Of a DNA stretch of 9,064 nt, positions 1 to 6,197 are shown piece by piece. Origin of the DNA: Dehalococcoidia bacterium (lineage in GTDB: Bacteria; Chloroflexota; Dehalococcoidia; Dehalococcoidales; RBG-16-60-22); assembly GCA_030613665.1 (NCBI GenBank), contig JAUWLN010000068.1, forward strand, positions 1 to 9,064. The letters run 5' to 3'. Numbering within the stretch: the stretch's first letter is position 1; each line of letters begins with the position of its first letter. The notes under the pieces are model-generated. The model was not told the DNA's origin. It worked only from the letters and a program-made list of their open reading frames with translations, and made no database searches. A program made the position numbers and the translations under genes.

Positions 1-541
1 GGGACAAAAATTGGCTGATGAGGTAGCCGTGAGCTCCATGGATTTCCACGCCATCGAAACCGGCCTTCTTGGCCCTAAGTGCCGCCTCCGCAAAAACGGC
101 AGGGATTTCCCCAATCTCGTCTACAGTCAGCTCTTTGGGCAGCTTGCCGACCAGAGGACTGGCCAACGGGGACGGGGCTACTAGCTGGTTTCCATTCAGT
201 GCCGCCATTTTAGCGTCCCGGCCGGCATGGTTGATTTGGATGGCAGTTTTGGCACCATGCTTATGTATCACCTGAACAAGCTCGCTCAGGCCCGGAATAA
301 ACCTGTCATCACTGATACTTAGCTGGTTGGCATGAGCCCATCCCTGCCGATGGATATAGGTAGCTTCCACTATGATTAGTGCCGCTCCACCACGGGCCCG
401 TGCCTCGTAGTAATCCTTATTACGCTCCGTTACGCAGCCATCCTCGGCAGCGTACTGAGTTTCCATGGGGGCCATAACAATGCGATTCTTCAGTGGCATT
501 TTCCCTATTCGGAAGGGTTCTAAAAGCTTTCTTTTCATCAT
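1..541 (-). CDS. Old yellow enzyme / 2-enoate reductase family NADH:flavin oxidoreductase, N-terminal part (truncated by window edge)
   Basis: Reading leftward from 541, an open frame of 180 codons continues past the window edge. The family is the FMN-binding TIM barrel of old yellow enzymes, which reduce activated C=C bonds with NAD(P)H. Visible hallmarks are PLKNRIVMAPM near residues 16-26 (first barrel strand and FMN contact), QINHAGR at 102-108 (Gln contacts the flavin) and GFDGVEIHGAHGYLISQFLS at 161-180, with H168 and H171 the usual substrate-anion-binding pair. Two consecutive ATGs (541 and 538) follow a GGGGTGA ribosome site, so the start is uncertain by one codon. Whether the protein also has the Fe-S and C-terminal NAD(P)-binding domains of 2,4-dienoyl-CoA/2-enoate reductases cannot be seen, because the C-terminus lies outside. 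It follows the SDR gene on the same strand with a gap of about 145 bp holding its own candidate promoter. The family call is firm; the substrate is unknown. Confidence 0.93.
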   Translation of the reverse strand, partial: MMKRKLLEPFRIGKMPLKNRIVMAPMETQYAAEDGCVTERNKDYYEARARGGAALIIVEATYIHRQGWAHANQLSISDDRFIPGLSELVQVIHKHGAKTAIQINHAGRDAKMAALNGNQLVAPSPLASPLVGKLPKELTVDEIGEIPAVFAEAALRAKKAGFDGVEIHGAHGYLISQFLS

Positions 542-589
542 TTCACCCCTTTTTGTACGGCTTACTGTAGAGAAGTCTGTGATATGTGT

Positions 590-619
590 ATTTTAGTACG
601 GTCAGTGTATCATTGTGAA
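590..619 (-). promoter_or_regulatory. Candidate sigma-70 promoter for the flavin oxidoreductase gene
   Basis: On the minus strand TTCACA (614-619) is followed after 18 bp by TAAAAT (590-595), about 50 bp upstream of the flavoenzyme start. The spacing is acceptable and each box differs from consensus at one or two positions. It would let this gene be transcribed apart from the SDR gene upstream. Inference from sequence alone. Confidence 0.35.
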
Positions 620-660
620 CTGTGAAAAGACCTGCGCCTCTTCTTCACTTCACCTGTTGG

Positions 661-682
661 CCTGATATAGGCCCGTATCAGG
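661..682 (-). terminator. Hairpin just downstream of the SDR gene (possible weak terminator)
   Basis: CCTGATA (661-667) and TATCAGG (676-682) form a perfect 7-bp stem with an 8-nt loop, beginning 4 nt after the SDR stop codon. No U-run follows in the minus direction; on the plus side only TTTCTT follows. It could be a weak or factor-dependent terminator or an RNA 3'-end stabiliser. Its position at the gene end supports a function, but the type is unsure. Confidence 0.4.
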
Positions 683-686
683 TTTC

Positions 687-1430
687 TTAGAGCATGCAGT
701 TCCCGCCGTCCACATGCAGGCTCTGGCCCACTATGTATGACGCCTCGTCGGAAGCGAAAAACAGCACCGCCGCCGCTATCTCTTCAGGCTGGCAATATCT
801 ACCAAGTGCGGTCTGCTTCAGTATCGGTCCAATAAGCTCAGGAGTGTTTTGCCTCAGTAATTCAGTCTCGATAAGCGCTGGAGCGATGCAGTTGACTCGT
901 ATATTATAAGGTGCCATGGCTACGGCTAACGACCTGGTGATAGCGACAACTCCCGCTTTGGCGGCACTATAAGTTACGGCCATGGGCCTGGGCTGTCTAG
1001 CCGCAATCGATGCGATATTAACGACCCTGCCATACTGCTGCTTCACCATATAGGGTAAAACCGCGTGGCAGAAACGCATCGGAACCAGTAAATTGATGTC
1101 CAGGGACGTGCGCCAGAGTGCCTCGTCAGTTTCCAGGAAAGATATGCATTCATTCCAACCGATGTTGTTTACCAGGATGTCTATTCTACCCCATTTCTCC
1201 GCTATTTTAGCAACAATATTAATGACTTCCTGCCCTTGGGTGGCATCGACTTTCAGCGCCACCGCTTTACCCCCCTGTGACTCTATCTCTCTGGCGGCGT
1301 TCCCGGCTTCCTCTTCAGCTTTATCCAGAATTATCACCAGAGCCCCTTCCTTGGCAAAGCACTGGGCAATAGCTCTGCCAAGGCCGCAGGCGCCTCCAGT
1401 AACTATGGTTACCTTATCTTTAAATTTCAT
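687..1430 (-). CDS. SDR-family NAD-dependent oxidoreductase (FabG-like), 247 aa
   Basis: Classical short-chain dehydrogenase/reductase of normal length (about 250 aa), expected to oxidise a hydroxyl or reduce a keto group in the cytoplasm. The nucleotide-binding TGGACGLG motif is at residues 11-18. An Asp at 36, at the end of the second beta strand, favours NAD(H) over NADP(H). NNIG (usual NNAG) is at 88-91. The catalytic tetrad is complete: N113, S141, Y154 and K158 (YSAAK). The usual PG after the active site is PA here (184-185), a mild variation near the substrate loop. The start is supported by AGGA 8-9 nt upstream and by alignment with the paralogue starting at 8839, which opens MRFKDRVTIVTG against MKFKDKVTIVTG here. 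It lies 158 bp downstream of dctM on the same strand without a clear terminator between, so it may be the last gene of the TRAP operon. The family is certain; the substrate cannot be told. Confidence 0.95.
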   Translation of the reverse strand: MKFKDKVTIVTGGACGLGRAIAQCFAKEGALVIILDKAEEEAGNAAREIESQGGKAVALKVDATQGQEVINIVAKIAEKWGRIDILVNNIGWNECISFLETDEALWRTSLDINLLVPMRFCHAVLPYMVKQQYGRVVNIASIAARQPRPMAVTYSAAKAGVVAITRSLAVAMAPYNIRVNCIAPALIETELLRQNTPELIGPILKQTALGRYCQPEEIAAAVLFFASDEASYIVGQSLHVDGGNCML

Positions 1431-1588
1431 GCTTCAATTCCTGAAGTTCCATCAGATTCATCCAGAGTGGCTGCTTGATACTTACGTGTGCCTGTTCTCA
1501 GGGAAAGGCACCACGGAATAAATGCCATCGGTAACTGGTGTGTAGCTGTTCTAATTCCCTTTTTCGGAGCCGGCTGGCATTCAGGCCG

Positions 1589-2926
1589 CTACTTTATCAT
1601 CATGCCGGGTAGCCAGAGGATAAGTTCAGGGAAAATAATCAATAAACCCAGGCCTATCATTATAAGGAAAACGAAAGGTATTACTCCCCGGATTATGTCG
1701 CCCATAGTCACTCCCAGTTCTGGCGCGACAGAACCCCTGACCACGAATATAGCCATAGCGAAAGGAGGGGTCATAAAAGCCATTTGAAAATTAACGCAGA
1801 CCATCAGCGCAAACCAGAGAGGGTTAAACTCCAGAGTCGCGGCGATAGGCGTTATTATTGGAACCATGAGGAAGATAATTGCTAAAGGGTCAATAATAAA
1901 GCCTAGAATAAAGATAATGAACATTATGGCTGCGAAAGAACCCCAGCGCCCACCAGGGACACCTACAATGAGCTTTTCCACTACCTCATCTCCTCCACCA
2001 CGGACAAATACGCCGATGAAGGCAACGGCGGCGGCTAAGAGGAGAAAAATAAAACCAGTCGACCTTAGCGTACTCAGTGAGACATCTTTCAGGACTTTGA
2101 AGTTAAACCTGCCGTAAGCTATGGTAAGCAGTGTCGCCACGAAGGCGCCCATGCCAGCGGCTTCGCTGGGAGGAGCTACACCCATGAAAATAACGCCCAG
2201 CACAGACACGATAAGAATACCAGTCGGAAGGACCGCTATAATAAGATTAACCGTTTTCTTCCAATATGATATCCTAGGCATTAGTTCCGGTGGTATTGCC
2301 GGTGCTATTTTGGGTTGCAGATAACTGTGAATTAAAATGTAGGTGCAATACAAACCAGAAAGCATAAAGCCGGGGATGAAGGCACCAAAAAACAGCTTTC
2401 CCACCGAGATATTAGCCATCGGCCCATAAAGAACCAGCATCACGCTGGGTGGAATGAGAATGCCCAGACAACCGCCGGCGCAAACCGAACCGGCGGCTAA
2501 ACTTTTACTATAACCTCGTTTTACCATGGTCGGGAGGGCAACCAGTGTCAGCATGGTAACTGAGGCGGCGATAATTCCCACCGTGGCGGCCACAATTGTC
2601 CCGATTAAGACCGTGGTCACGGCAAGCCCACCTCTTGTGCTACCGAACCATACGTACAAGGCATCAAACATCTTTCCGGCAATCCCCGAATATTCCAGCA
2701 TGGTGCCCATGAAGATAAACAGGGGCACAGCCAGAAGGATGTAGTTTATCAACAGGCCTATGGCGCGCTCATAAAGCACCTGGCCGATGATATCCCCAAA
2801 TACAGAGTACCCAACTATTAGCCCTATGCCACCGATAACGAAGCCTACGGGAAAACCAGTCAGTACCCCCACCACGATTCCACCCAGCATTATGGCGGTA
2901 AGAAGTTCTGGACTCAAATCAATCAT
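1589..2926 (-). CDS. dctM: TRAP transporter large permease subunit, DctM family, 445 aa
   Basis: Large integral-membrane subunit of a tripartite ATP-independent periplasmic (TRAP) transporter, which moves organic acids inward using the sodium or proton gradient. The protein is almost entirely hydrophobic helices, consistent with the dozen or so membrane segments of the family. Family signatures seen: GTMLEYSGIAGKM (74-86), GILIPPSVMLVLYG (155-168), APPSEAAGMGA (251-261), DPLAIIFLMVPIITPI (346-361) and MAFMTPPFAMAIF (382-394). A soluble stretch near 203-224 joins the two halves. The start codon overlaps the end of dctQ by 8 bp and is preceded by AAGGA at good spacing within dctQ, so the two are translationally linked. 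With the FcbT2-like small subunit next door it fits the mannitol/chloroaromatic TRAP branch (FcbT3-like). That branch assignment is from remembered motif patterns and less sure than DctM itself. Confidence 0.97.
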   Translation of the reverse strand: MIDLSPELLTAIMLGGIVVGVLTGFPVGFVIGGIGLIVGYSVFGDIIGQVLYERAIGLLINYILLAVPLFIFMGTMLEYSGIAGKMFDALYVWFGSTRGGLAVTTVLIGTIVAATVGIIAASVTMLTLVALPTMVKRGYSKSLAAGSVCAGGCLGILIPPSVMLVLYGPMANISVGKLFFGAFIPGFMLSGLYCTYILIHSYLQPKIAPAIPPELMPRISYWKKTVNLIIAVLPTGILIVSVLGVIFMGVAPPSEAAGMGAFVATLLTIAYGRFNFKVLKDVSLSTLRSTGFIFLLLAAAVAFIGVFVRGGGDEVVEKLIVGVPGGRWGSFAAIMFIIFILGFIIDPLAIIFLMVPIITPIAATLEFNPLWFALMVCVNFQMAFMTPPFAMAIFVVRGSVAPELGVTMGDIIRGVIPFVFLIMIGLGLLIIFPELILWLPGMMIK

Positions 2927-3428
2927 AGGGCTTGTTCCTTATCAGCACATAGAAATCACGGATGAAATTAGCGGTACCTTGAAGCGCAAGCAGAATAAGT
3001 GCTATGGCAATCAGCGTTCTTAATGGGGCGAATGGAGGATACCAAACGGTCTCCTCCATTTTCTCATTAACTGCCCAGGAAAACTGGGCCTTGTTAACAG
3101 CCGCAATGGTAAACATAATAATAAATGGGAAAAAAAAGACTATGTTACCCAGGACATCAATCAGGGCTTGCATTCTGCGTGGCAGGTGGGCATAAAAAAC
3201 GTCTACCCTGACGTGGGCCCGGTGACGATGTACATAGGCCCAGCCGAAGACATATAAGGTGGCGCCGACCATCATTGCGGTCTCAAAGGCCCACATTGAC
3301 GGTGAATTGAAGACGAAACGTCTCGTAACTTCCAGGGTTATTAACAACACCAGTGCTGGACATAACCAGCGTGCTGCACTTCCTACTTTGTCGTTGATAG
3401 AATCAATTGTGTGTAGTATGCTTCTCAT
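2919..3428 (-). CDS. dctQ: TRAP transporter small permease subunit, DctQ family, 169 aa
   Basis: Small membrane subunit of the TRAP transporter, partner of DctM. Four hydrophobic segments at about 17-37, 46-66, 91-110 and 133-153 match the four-helix DctQ fold. HVRVDVFY (72-79) after helix two is the conserved loop. The ETVWYPPFAPLRTLI stretch (126-140) followed by LLALQG resembles the small subunit of the chloroaromatic/mannitol-type systems (FcbT2-like). That group often transports bulky or aromatic acids, but the substrate is not proven by this. No good Shine-Dalgarno precedes the ATG at 3428: the 20 bases upstream are AT-rich. Translation may therefore be weak compared with dctP. The gene sits 76 bp after dctP with a strong hairpin between, and overlaps dctM by 8 bp. 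Length is normal. Confidence 0.94.
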   Translation of the reverse strand: MRSILHTIDSINDKVGSAARWLCPALVLLITLEVTRRFVFNSPSMWAFETAMMVGATLYVFGWAYVHRHRAHVRVDVFYAHLPRRMQALIDVLGNIVFFFPFIIMFTIAAVNKAQFSWAVNEKMEETVWYPPFAPLRTLIAIALILLALQGTANFIRDFYVLIRNKPYD

Positions 3429-3456
3429 ATTTTAGATTAATTATTCTTGATATTAG

Positions 3457-3492
3457 TTTCACTCCCCCGAGAATATTCCCGGGGGAGTGAAA
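3457..3492 (-). terminator. Perfect 13-bp hairpin between dctP and dctQ (attenuator or mRNA stabiliser)
   Basis: TTTCACTCCCCCG (3457-3469) pairs without mismatch with CGGGGGAGTGAAA (3480-3492) around a 10-nt loop, starting 12 nt after the dctP stop. There is no downstream U-run in the minus direction, so it is unlikely to be a full intrinsic terminator. Placement after the binding-protein gene and before the permease genes is the classic arrangement for a partial terminator or 3' stabiliser that gives excess binding protein. The structure is seen directly; the role is inferred. Confidence 0.75.
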
Positions 3493-3504
3493 TCCGAGCT
3501 TGAT

Positions 3505-4650
3505 TTAGAGACCTGATGGAAATGCTTCTCTTATCTTTGCGTAGAAGGCGTCCTGTGATTCTATCACCTTCTTTGCGAAAGGATATTCGGCGGCCAGCTT
3601 GGCATATTCGACTGCGGCTACTTCACTCAATAAATCTTCCACGCTCTTTGCCATCGGTTCAATCGTAATGCCATAGTCTCTATAGAACGCCAGGGCTACG
3701 GTATCCTCTTGAGCCTGATTCATGAAAAATTCCATGCCATGTCGGCGAAGTGCGAGTTGGAGCAGTTCCTGGAGGTCAGCCGGCAGCTCGTCATAAGAAT
3801 CTTTGTTGATGTAGTAGTAGTGATAGTCCGTAGGCTGTCGGACGGGCGACATATAGACGTAATCGACAATCTCGTAGAAGGCATTGGAGTAATCCATTGA
3901 CGGAGAACTGTATTGGAAAGCGTCTAGTACCCCCCTTTGCACGGATTCATAGACCTCGCCACCGGCAATCGAAACTATCGAAGCCCCTGCCTCGGCGAAG
4001 GCTACACCGTCAATGCCGCCACCGGCGGTGCGGATTCTCAGCCCGTCGAGGTCTGCCGGTGAGTTTATCGGCTTCGTAGAGCTGAGGAATATTTCCGGGG
4101 TCATGGGCAAGCCATTGAAGACGTAAACGTTACTATCTTGCACCTCCTCACGGGCTAGTTCCAGACCTCCTCCTACCTCATTCCACAGCAGCATCTCCAG
4201 TGCCGTCATGCTAGCGGTTCTGTAGGTGAACAAATCAGCGTAAGGCCATCTGTCCTTCAACCAGGAGCCGGTTTCCACGCCGATATCAATCAGGCCACTC
4301 TCGGCGGCGTCAAACTCCTTACCAGCTGGTGCCACGGAACCCCCGGAATAAGCTTTGATTATAAAGCGTCCACCACTGGCTGCCTCCACATCGTCGGCTA
4401 GGTTCTGAAGCGACATCACCAACATGTCTCCCGCGGCACTCTTGTGCTGTACCGCCCAGTTAAACGCTTTCTCAGGCTGGGCCGGTGATGGTGATGGTGC
4501 TGGAGCAGGAGCTGGGGCAGGCGCTGGTGCTGGGGCAGGTGCCGGTGCTGGGGCAGGTGCTGGTGCAGGTGCTGCGCATCCCGCAGCCACCAGTCCGCCT
4601 AACAGGACCAATATCATTACCAGAGAAAATAATCTTTTACTCAATTTCAT
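3505..4650 (-). CDS. dctP: TRAP transporter substrate-binding lipoprotein, DctP family, 381 aa
   Basis: Extracytoplasmic solute receptor that delivers ligand to DctQM. Residues 1-24 are a lipoprotein signal: positive KLSKR, a hydrophobic core, then VAAGC with the lipidated Cys at 25. This anchors the protein, as expected for a cell without a sealed periplasm. Residues 28-57 are a Pro-Ala linker: twelve PA pairs, two PS pairs, one PA. The DctP domain follows from about 62 to the end. GLRIRT (203-208) holds the conserved ligand-carboxylate Arg (R207 by alignment memory), and GGEVYESVQRGVLDAFQYS (230-248) is the FcbT1-like second signature. First gene of the operon, with a strong promoter 173 bp upstream. 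Start caution: AAAGGAGG directly abuts the ATG at 4650 with no spacer, whereas the TTG codon at 4644-4642 (residue 3) has an ideal 6-nt spacing, so the protein may start there. Ligand unknown; an organic acid is likely from the family. Confidence 0.95.
   Translation of the reverse strand: MKLSKRLFSLVMILVLLGGLVAAGCAAPAPAPAPAPAPAPAPAPAPAPAPAPSPSPAQPEKAFNWAVQHKSAAGDMLVMSLQNLADDVEAASGGRFIIKAYSGGSVAPAGKEFDAAESGLIDIGVETGSWLKDRWPYADLFTYRTASMTALEMLLWNEVGGGLELAREEVQDSNVYVFNGLPMTPEIFLSSTKPINSPADLDGLRIRTAGGGIDGVAFAEAGASIVSIAGGEVYESVQRGVLDAFQYSSPSMDYSNAFYEIVDYVYMSPVRQPTDYHYYYINKDSYDELPADLQELLQLALRRHGMEFFMNQAQEDTVALAFYRDYGITIEPMAKSVEDLLSEVAAVEYAKLAAEYPFAKKVIESQDAFYAKIREAFPSGL
4480..4569 (-). repeat. Pro-Ala linker-coding repeat in dctP, with an 18-nt tandem duplication
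   Basis: Thirty codons encode (PA)12-PSPS-PA. At the DNA level GGTGCTGGGGCAGGTGCC (4526-4543, plus strand) is followed at once by a copy differing in the last base (4544-4561), so the tract has grown by in-frame 18-nt (PAPAPA) duplication. The remaining units use mixed synonymous codons, which points to an older tract kept for its protein property. The protein role is probably a stiff spacer lifting the binding domain off the membrane. Confidence 0.9.
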
Positions 4651-4658
4651 CCTCCTTT
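4651..4658 (-). promoter_or_regulatory. Shine-Dalgarno of dctP, abutting the ATG
   Basis: AAAGGAGG on the minus strand ends directly against the ATG at 4650 (zero spacer). The spacing is right for the in-frame TTG at 4644-4642 (six nt). This site therefore favours a TTG start for dctP two codons inside the ATG, although the signal peptide is essentially the same either way. Confidence 0.6.
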
Positions 4659-4711
4659 AAAAAATGGGACCTGAACCTGCCTATTTTATTAGAAAGCTAT
4701 CACCCCCAATC

Positions 4712-4729
4712 CAAATAATCTATAATTTG
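4712..4729. promoter_or_regulatory. AT-rich near-palindrome in the dctP leader (candidate operator)
   Basis: CAAATAATCTATAATTTG pairs at seven of nine positions about its centre (mismatches at the sixth and central pairs). It lies downstream of the mapped promoter and 55 bp upstream of the dctP Shine-Dalgarno, where a repressor would block elongation. AT-rich palindromes arise by chance, so this is only a candidate. Confidence 0.3.
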
Positions 4730-4829
4730 CGGTATCCGGCGAAAAAAGACAATTTCAACTGCCATCGACTGATGGTAACAGAGAAAGTGCCCTGCATTTC
4801 ACAGATTAGCTTCATAATAGGATTTATGT

Positions 4830-4858
4830 AGTTTAATCTCACCCTTTTATTTTGTCAA
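4830..4858 (-). promoter_or_regulatory. Sigma-70-type promoter of the dctPQM operon
   Basis: On the minus strand a perfect TTGACA (4853-4858) is followed after exactly 17 bp by TAAACT (4830-4835). Transcription would start near 4823, giving a leader of about 173 nt before dctP. This is among the strongest promoters visible in the window and suits a highly expressed binding protein. Confidence 0.7.
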
Positions 4859-4933
4859 ATACAGGCTGCGAATCAGTGGCAACGTATGTATTGTGTTTGA
4901 AAAAATGTTTGCCTAGTGTGGCTTGGCTGGAGT

Positions 4934-4942
4934 TGGTATAAT
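4934..4942 (+). promoter_or_regulatory. Extended -10 promoter of the enolase-family gene
   Basis: TGGTATAAT matches the extended -10 form (TGnTATAAT) perfectly. No good -35 box lies 16-18 bp upstream (TAGTGT at 4914-4919), which is typical of extended -10 promoters and often of activator-dependent ones. The start of transcription would be near 4949, leaving about 53 nt before the ATG at 5002. Confidence 0.6.
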
Positions 4943-4987
4943 GCGTAGTGGCTAAATTTACCCGGAATGCCTACTTGAATATTGATA

Positions 4988-4996
4988 GAGGAGGGG
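4988..4996 (+). promoter_or_regulatory. Shine-Dalgarno that sets the enolase-family start at 5002
   Basis: GAGGAGGGG lies with GGAGG at 4990-4994, seven nt before the ATG at 5002. The in-frame GTG at 4948 has no comparable site and sits at the predicted transcription start. This decides the start in favour of 5002. Confidence 0.85.
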
Positions 4997-5001
4997 AAAT
5001 C

Positions 5002-6171
5002 ATGAAAAACAGGCCGAAAATCACCAAGGTCGAGGTGCACCAGTTCGAGTTTGAGATGAAAGATGTAGAGATAGAGCCACCCATCGCCATTCCCGTCTAC
5101 AAGCCGGGTGCAGTTACGCACCTGAAGGCCCACGCCATCAGGATTTTCAGTGATTCAGGTATCATTGGCGAGCATGTAGGCGGAACTGCCACCGAGTACT
5201 CAGCTCTGCCCACGTTTGTCCGTTCTCTGATAGGACGAAACGCCTTGGAACGAGAGGCGATATATAACGAAGCCAAACAGGCCCTGCGCTACCAGGCCCG
5301 TATGGGAATGAGCCAGGTGGACATCGCCCTGTGGGATTTGGCAGGCAAGTTCTATGAAGCCCCTGTCTACGAACTTTTAGGTGCCTACCGGACCAGCCTC
5401 CCCTGTTACGCCAGCACCTATGCGGCAGATAGCTCCCCTGGGGGGCTGAACAGCCCCGAGGCCTACGCAGACTTCGGCCAGCAGTGCCTTGAGATGGGGT
5501 ATCCGGCATTAAAGCTCCATCTCTGGCAGGATGCCCCCATTGAGCGGCATATAGCGGTCATACATGCCGTTGGGAAACGGGTCGGGGGTAAAATGAATCT
5601 GATGCTGGACCCTTTCTGTGCCATCAAGACGTTCGGGGAGGCCCTGAGAATAGGCTGGGCTTGCGACGAAGAGCGGTTCTTCTGGTGGGAAGACCCCTTC
5701 CAGGACGGGGGTGTTTCCGCCTTCGCCCATCGCAAGCTACGGCAATTGGTCAGGACACCCCTCCTGCAACTGGAACATGTACGCGGGCTGGAGCCCCATG
5801 TGGACTTCATTGTCGCGGACGGCACTGACTTTGTACGCGCCCAACCCAACTACGATGGTGGCATAACCGGGGTTATGAAGATAGCCCATGCCGCCGAAGG
5901 CTTCGGCCTGGATGTAGAGCTGAACGGCCAGGGTCCCGCGCAACGACATTTGATGGCCGCGATGCGTAACAGTAACTACTACGAGATGGGGTTGCTCCAC
6001 CCCAGAGTCCCGCCCTTCAACCCGCCCGTCTACAAGGGCGACTACCGGGACAGTATGGACGCTATTGACGAGAATGGGTGTATCCAGGTGCCCCGGGGGC
6101 CTGGTCTGGGCGTAGAATTAGATTGGGATTATATAACCGAGCACAGTACAGGTGTGACCGTGTACGAGTAA
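5002..6171 (+). CDS. Mandelate racemase/muconate lactonizing-type enolase superfamily enzyme, 389 aa
   Basis: Mg-dependent enzyme of the enolase superfamily, whose members abstract the proton next to a carboxylate (racemases, cycloisomerases, sugar-acid dehydratases). An N-terminal capping domain covers about 1-130, ending in SQVDIALWDLAGK (104-116), the standard lead into the barrel. Barrel residues visible: KLH (171-173; KxK/KxH position), metal ligands D203 (MLDPF), E230 (WWEDPF) and E258 (LEHV), then D285 in NYDGGITG. The place where mandelate racemase-like members carry the dyad His reads VELNGQG, with Asn at 308, so the usual Asp-His base pair seems incomplete. H173 or another residue may serve instead. 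E328 (YYEMG) fits the final-strand Glu. Length is typical. Divergent from the TRAP operon over a shared control region, so it probably acts on the imported acid or its product. The superfamily is firm; the reaction is not assignable. Confidence 0.93.
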   Translation: MKNRPKITKVEVHQFEFEMKDVEIEPPIAIPVYKPGAVTHLKAHAIRIFSDSGIIGEHVGGTATEYSALPTFVRSLIGRNALEREAIYNEAKQALRYQARMGMSQVDIALWDLAGKFYEAPVYELLGAYRTSLPCYASTYAADSSPGGLNSPEAYADFGQQCLEMGYPALKLHLWQDAPIERHIAVIHAVGKRVGGKMNLMLDPFCAIKTFGEALRIGWACDEERFFWWEDPFQDGGVSAFAHRKLRQLVRTPLLQLEHVRGLEPHVDFIVADGTDFVRAQPNYDGGITGVMKIAHAAEGFGLDVELNGQGPAQRHLMAAMRNSNYYEMGLLHPRVPPFNPPVYKGDYRDSMDAIDENGCIQVPRGPGLGVELDWDYITEHSTGVTVYE

Positions 6172-6197
6172 CCGGGCGCGGTCTTTATGTATTTGCA

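Larger units (their letters stand above)
4651..5001. other. Divergent intergenic control region between dctP and the enolase-family gene
   Basis: This 351-bp gap contains no gene I can support. It holds a promoter for each flanking unit, the two Shine-Dalgarno sites, a small hairpin CCATC-GACT-GATGG (4762-4775) and an AT-rich near-palindrome (4712-4729). The last two lie in the about 170-nt leader of the TRAP transcript. A GTG-initiated in-frame extension of the enolase-family gene (from 4948) is rejected because it lies at or before the likely transcription start. Shared regulation of transporter and enzyme is likely from the layout. Confidence 0.7.

Noticed and set aside
1093..2324. Several plus-strand open frames of 67-142 codons opposite the SDR and dctM
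   Set aside because: They are antisense shadows of well-supported genes, with no domain pattern or ribosome site.
4424..4660. Plus-strand Gly-Ala-rich open frame
   Set aside because: It is the antisense reading of the Pro-Ala linker of dctP; there is no ribosome site and no independent support.
4714..4760. A second, closer dctP promoter using TATAGA within the leader palindrome
   Set aside because: Upstream hexamers at workable spacing (such as CTTTTT) are poor, whereas TTGACA-17-TAAACT further upstream is near consensus.
4948..5001. In-frame GTG-initiated extension of the enolase-family protein
   Set aside because: It has no ribosome site and lies at the transcription start predicted from the extended -10 box; the ATG at 5002 has an ideal site.
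5162..6000. Minus-strand open frames of 73-128 codons opposite the enolase-family gene
   Set aside because: The plus strand carries clear conserved motifs throughout; the minus frames give no recognisable protein.
6146..6182. Hairpins GTACA-GGT-GTG-ACC-g-TGTAC (6146-6165) and ACCG-GGCG-CGGT (6171-6182) at the convergent gene ends, considered as terminators
   Set aside because: The first lies inside the coding sequence with a bulge, the second has only four pairs, and neither is followed by a real T-run. The 26-bp convergent gap holds no convincing terminator.
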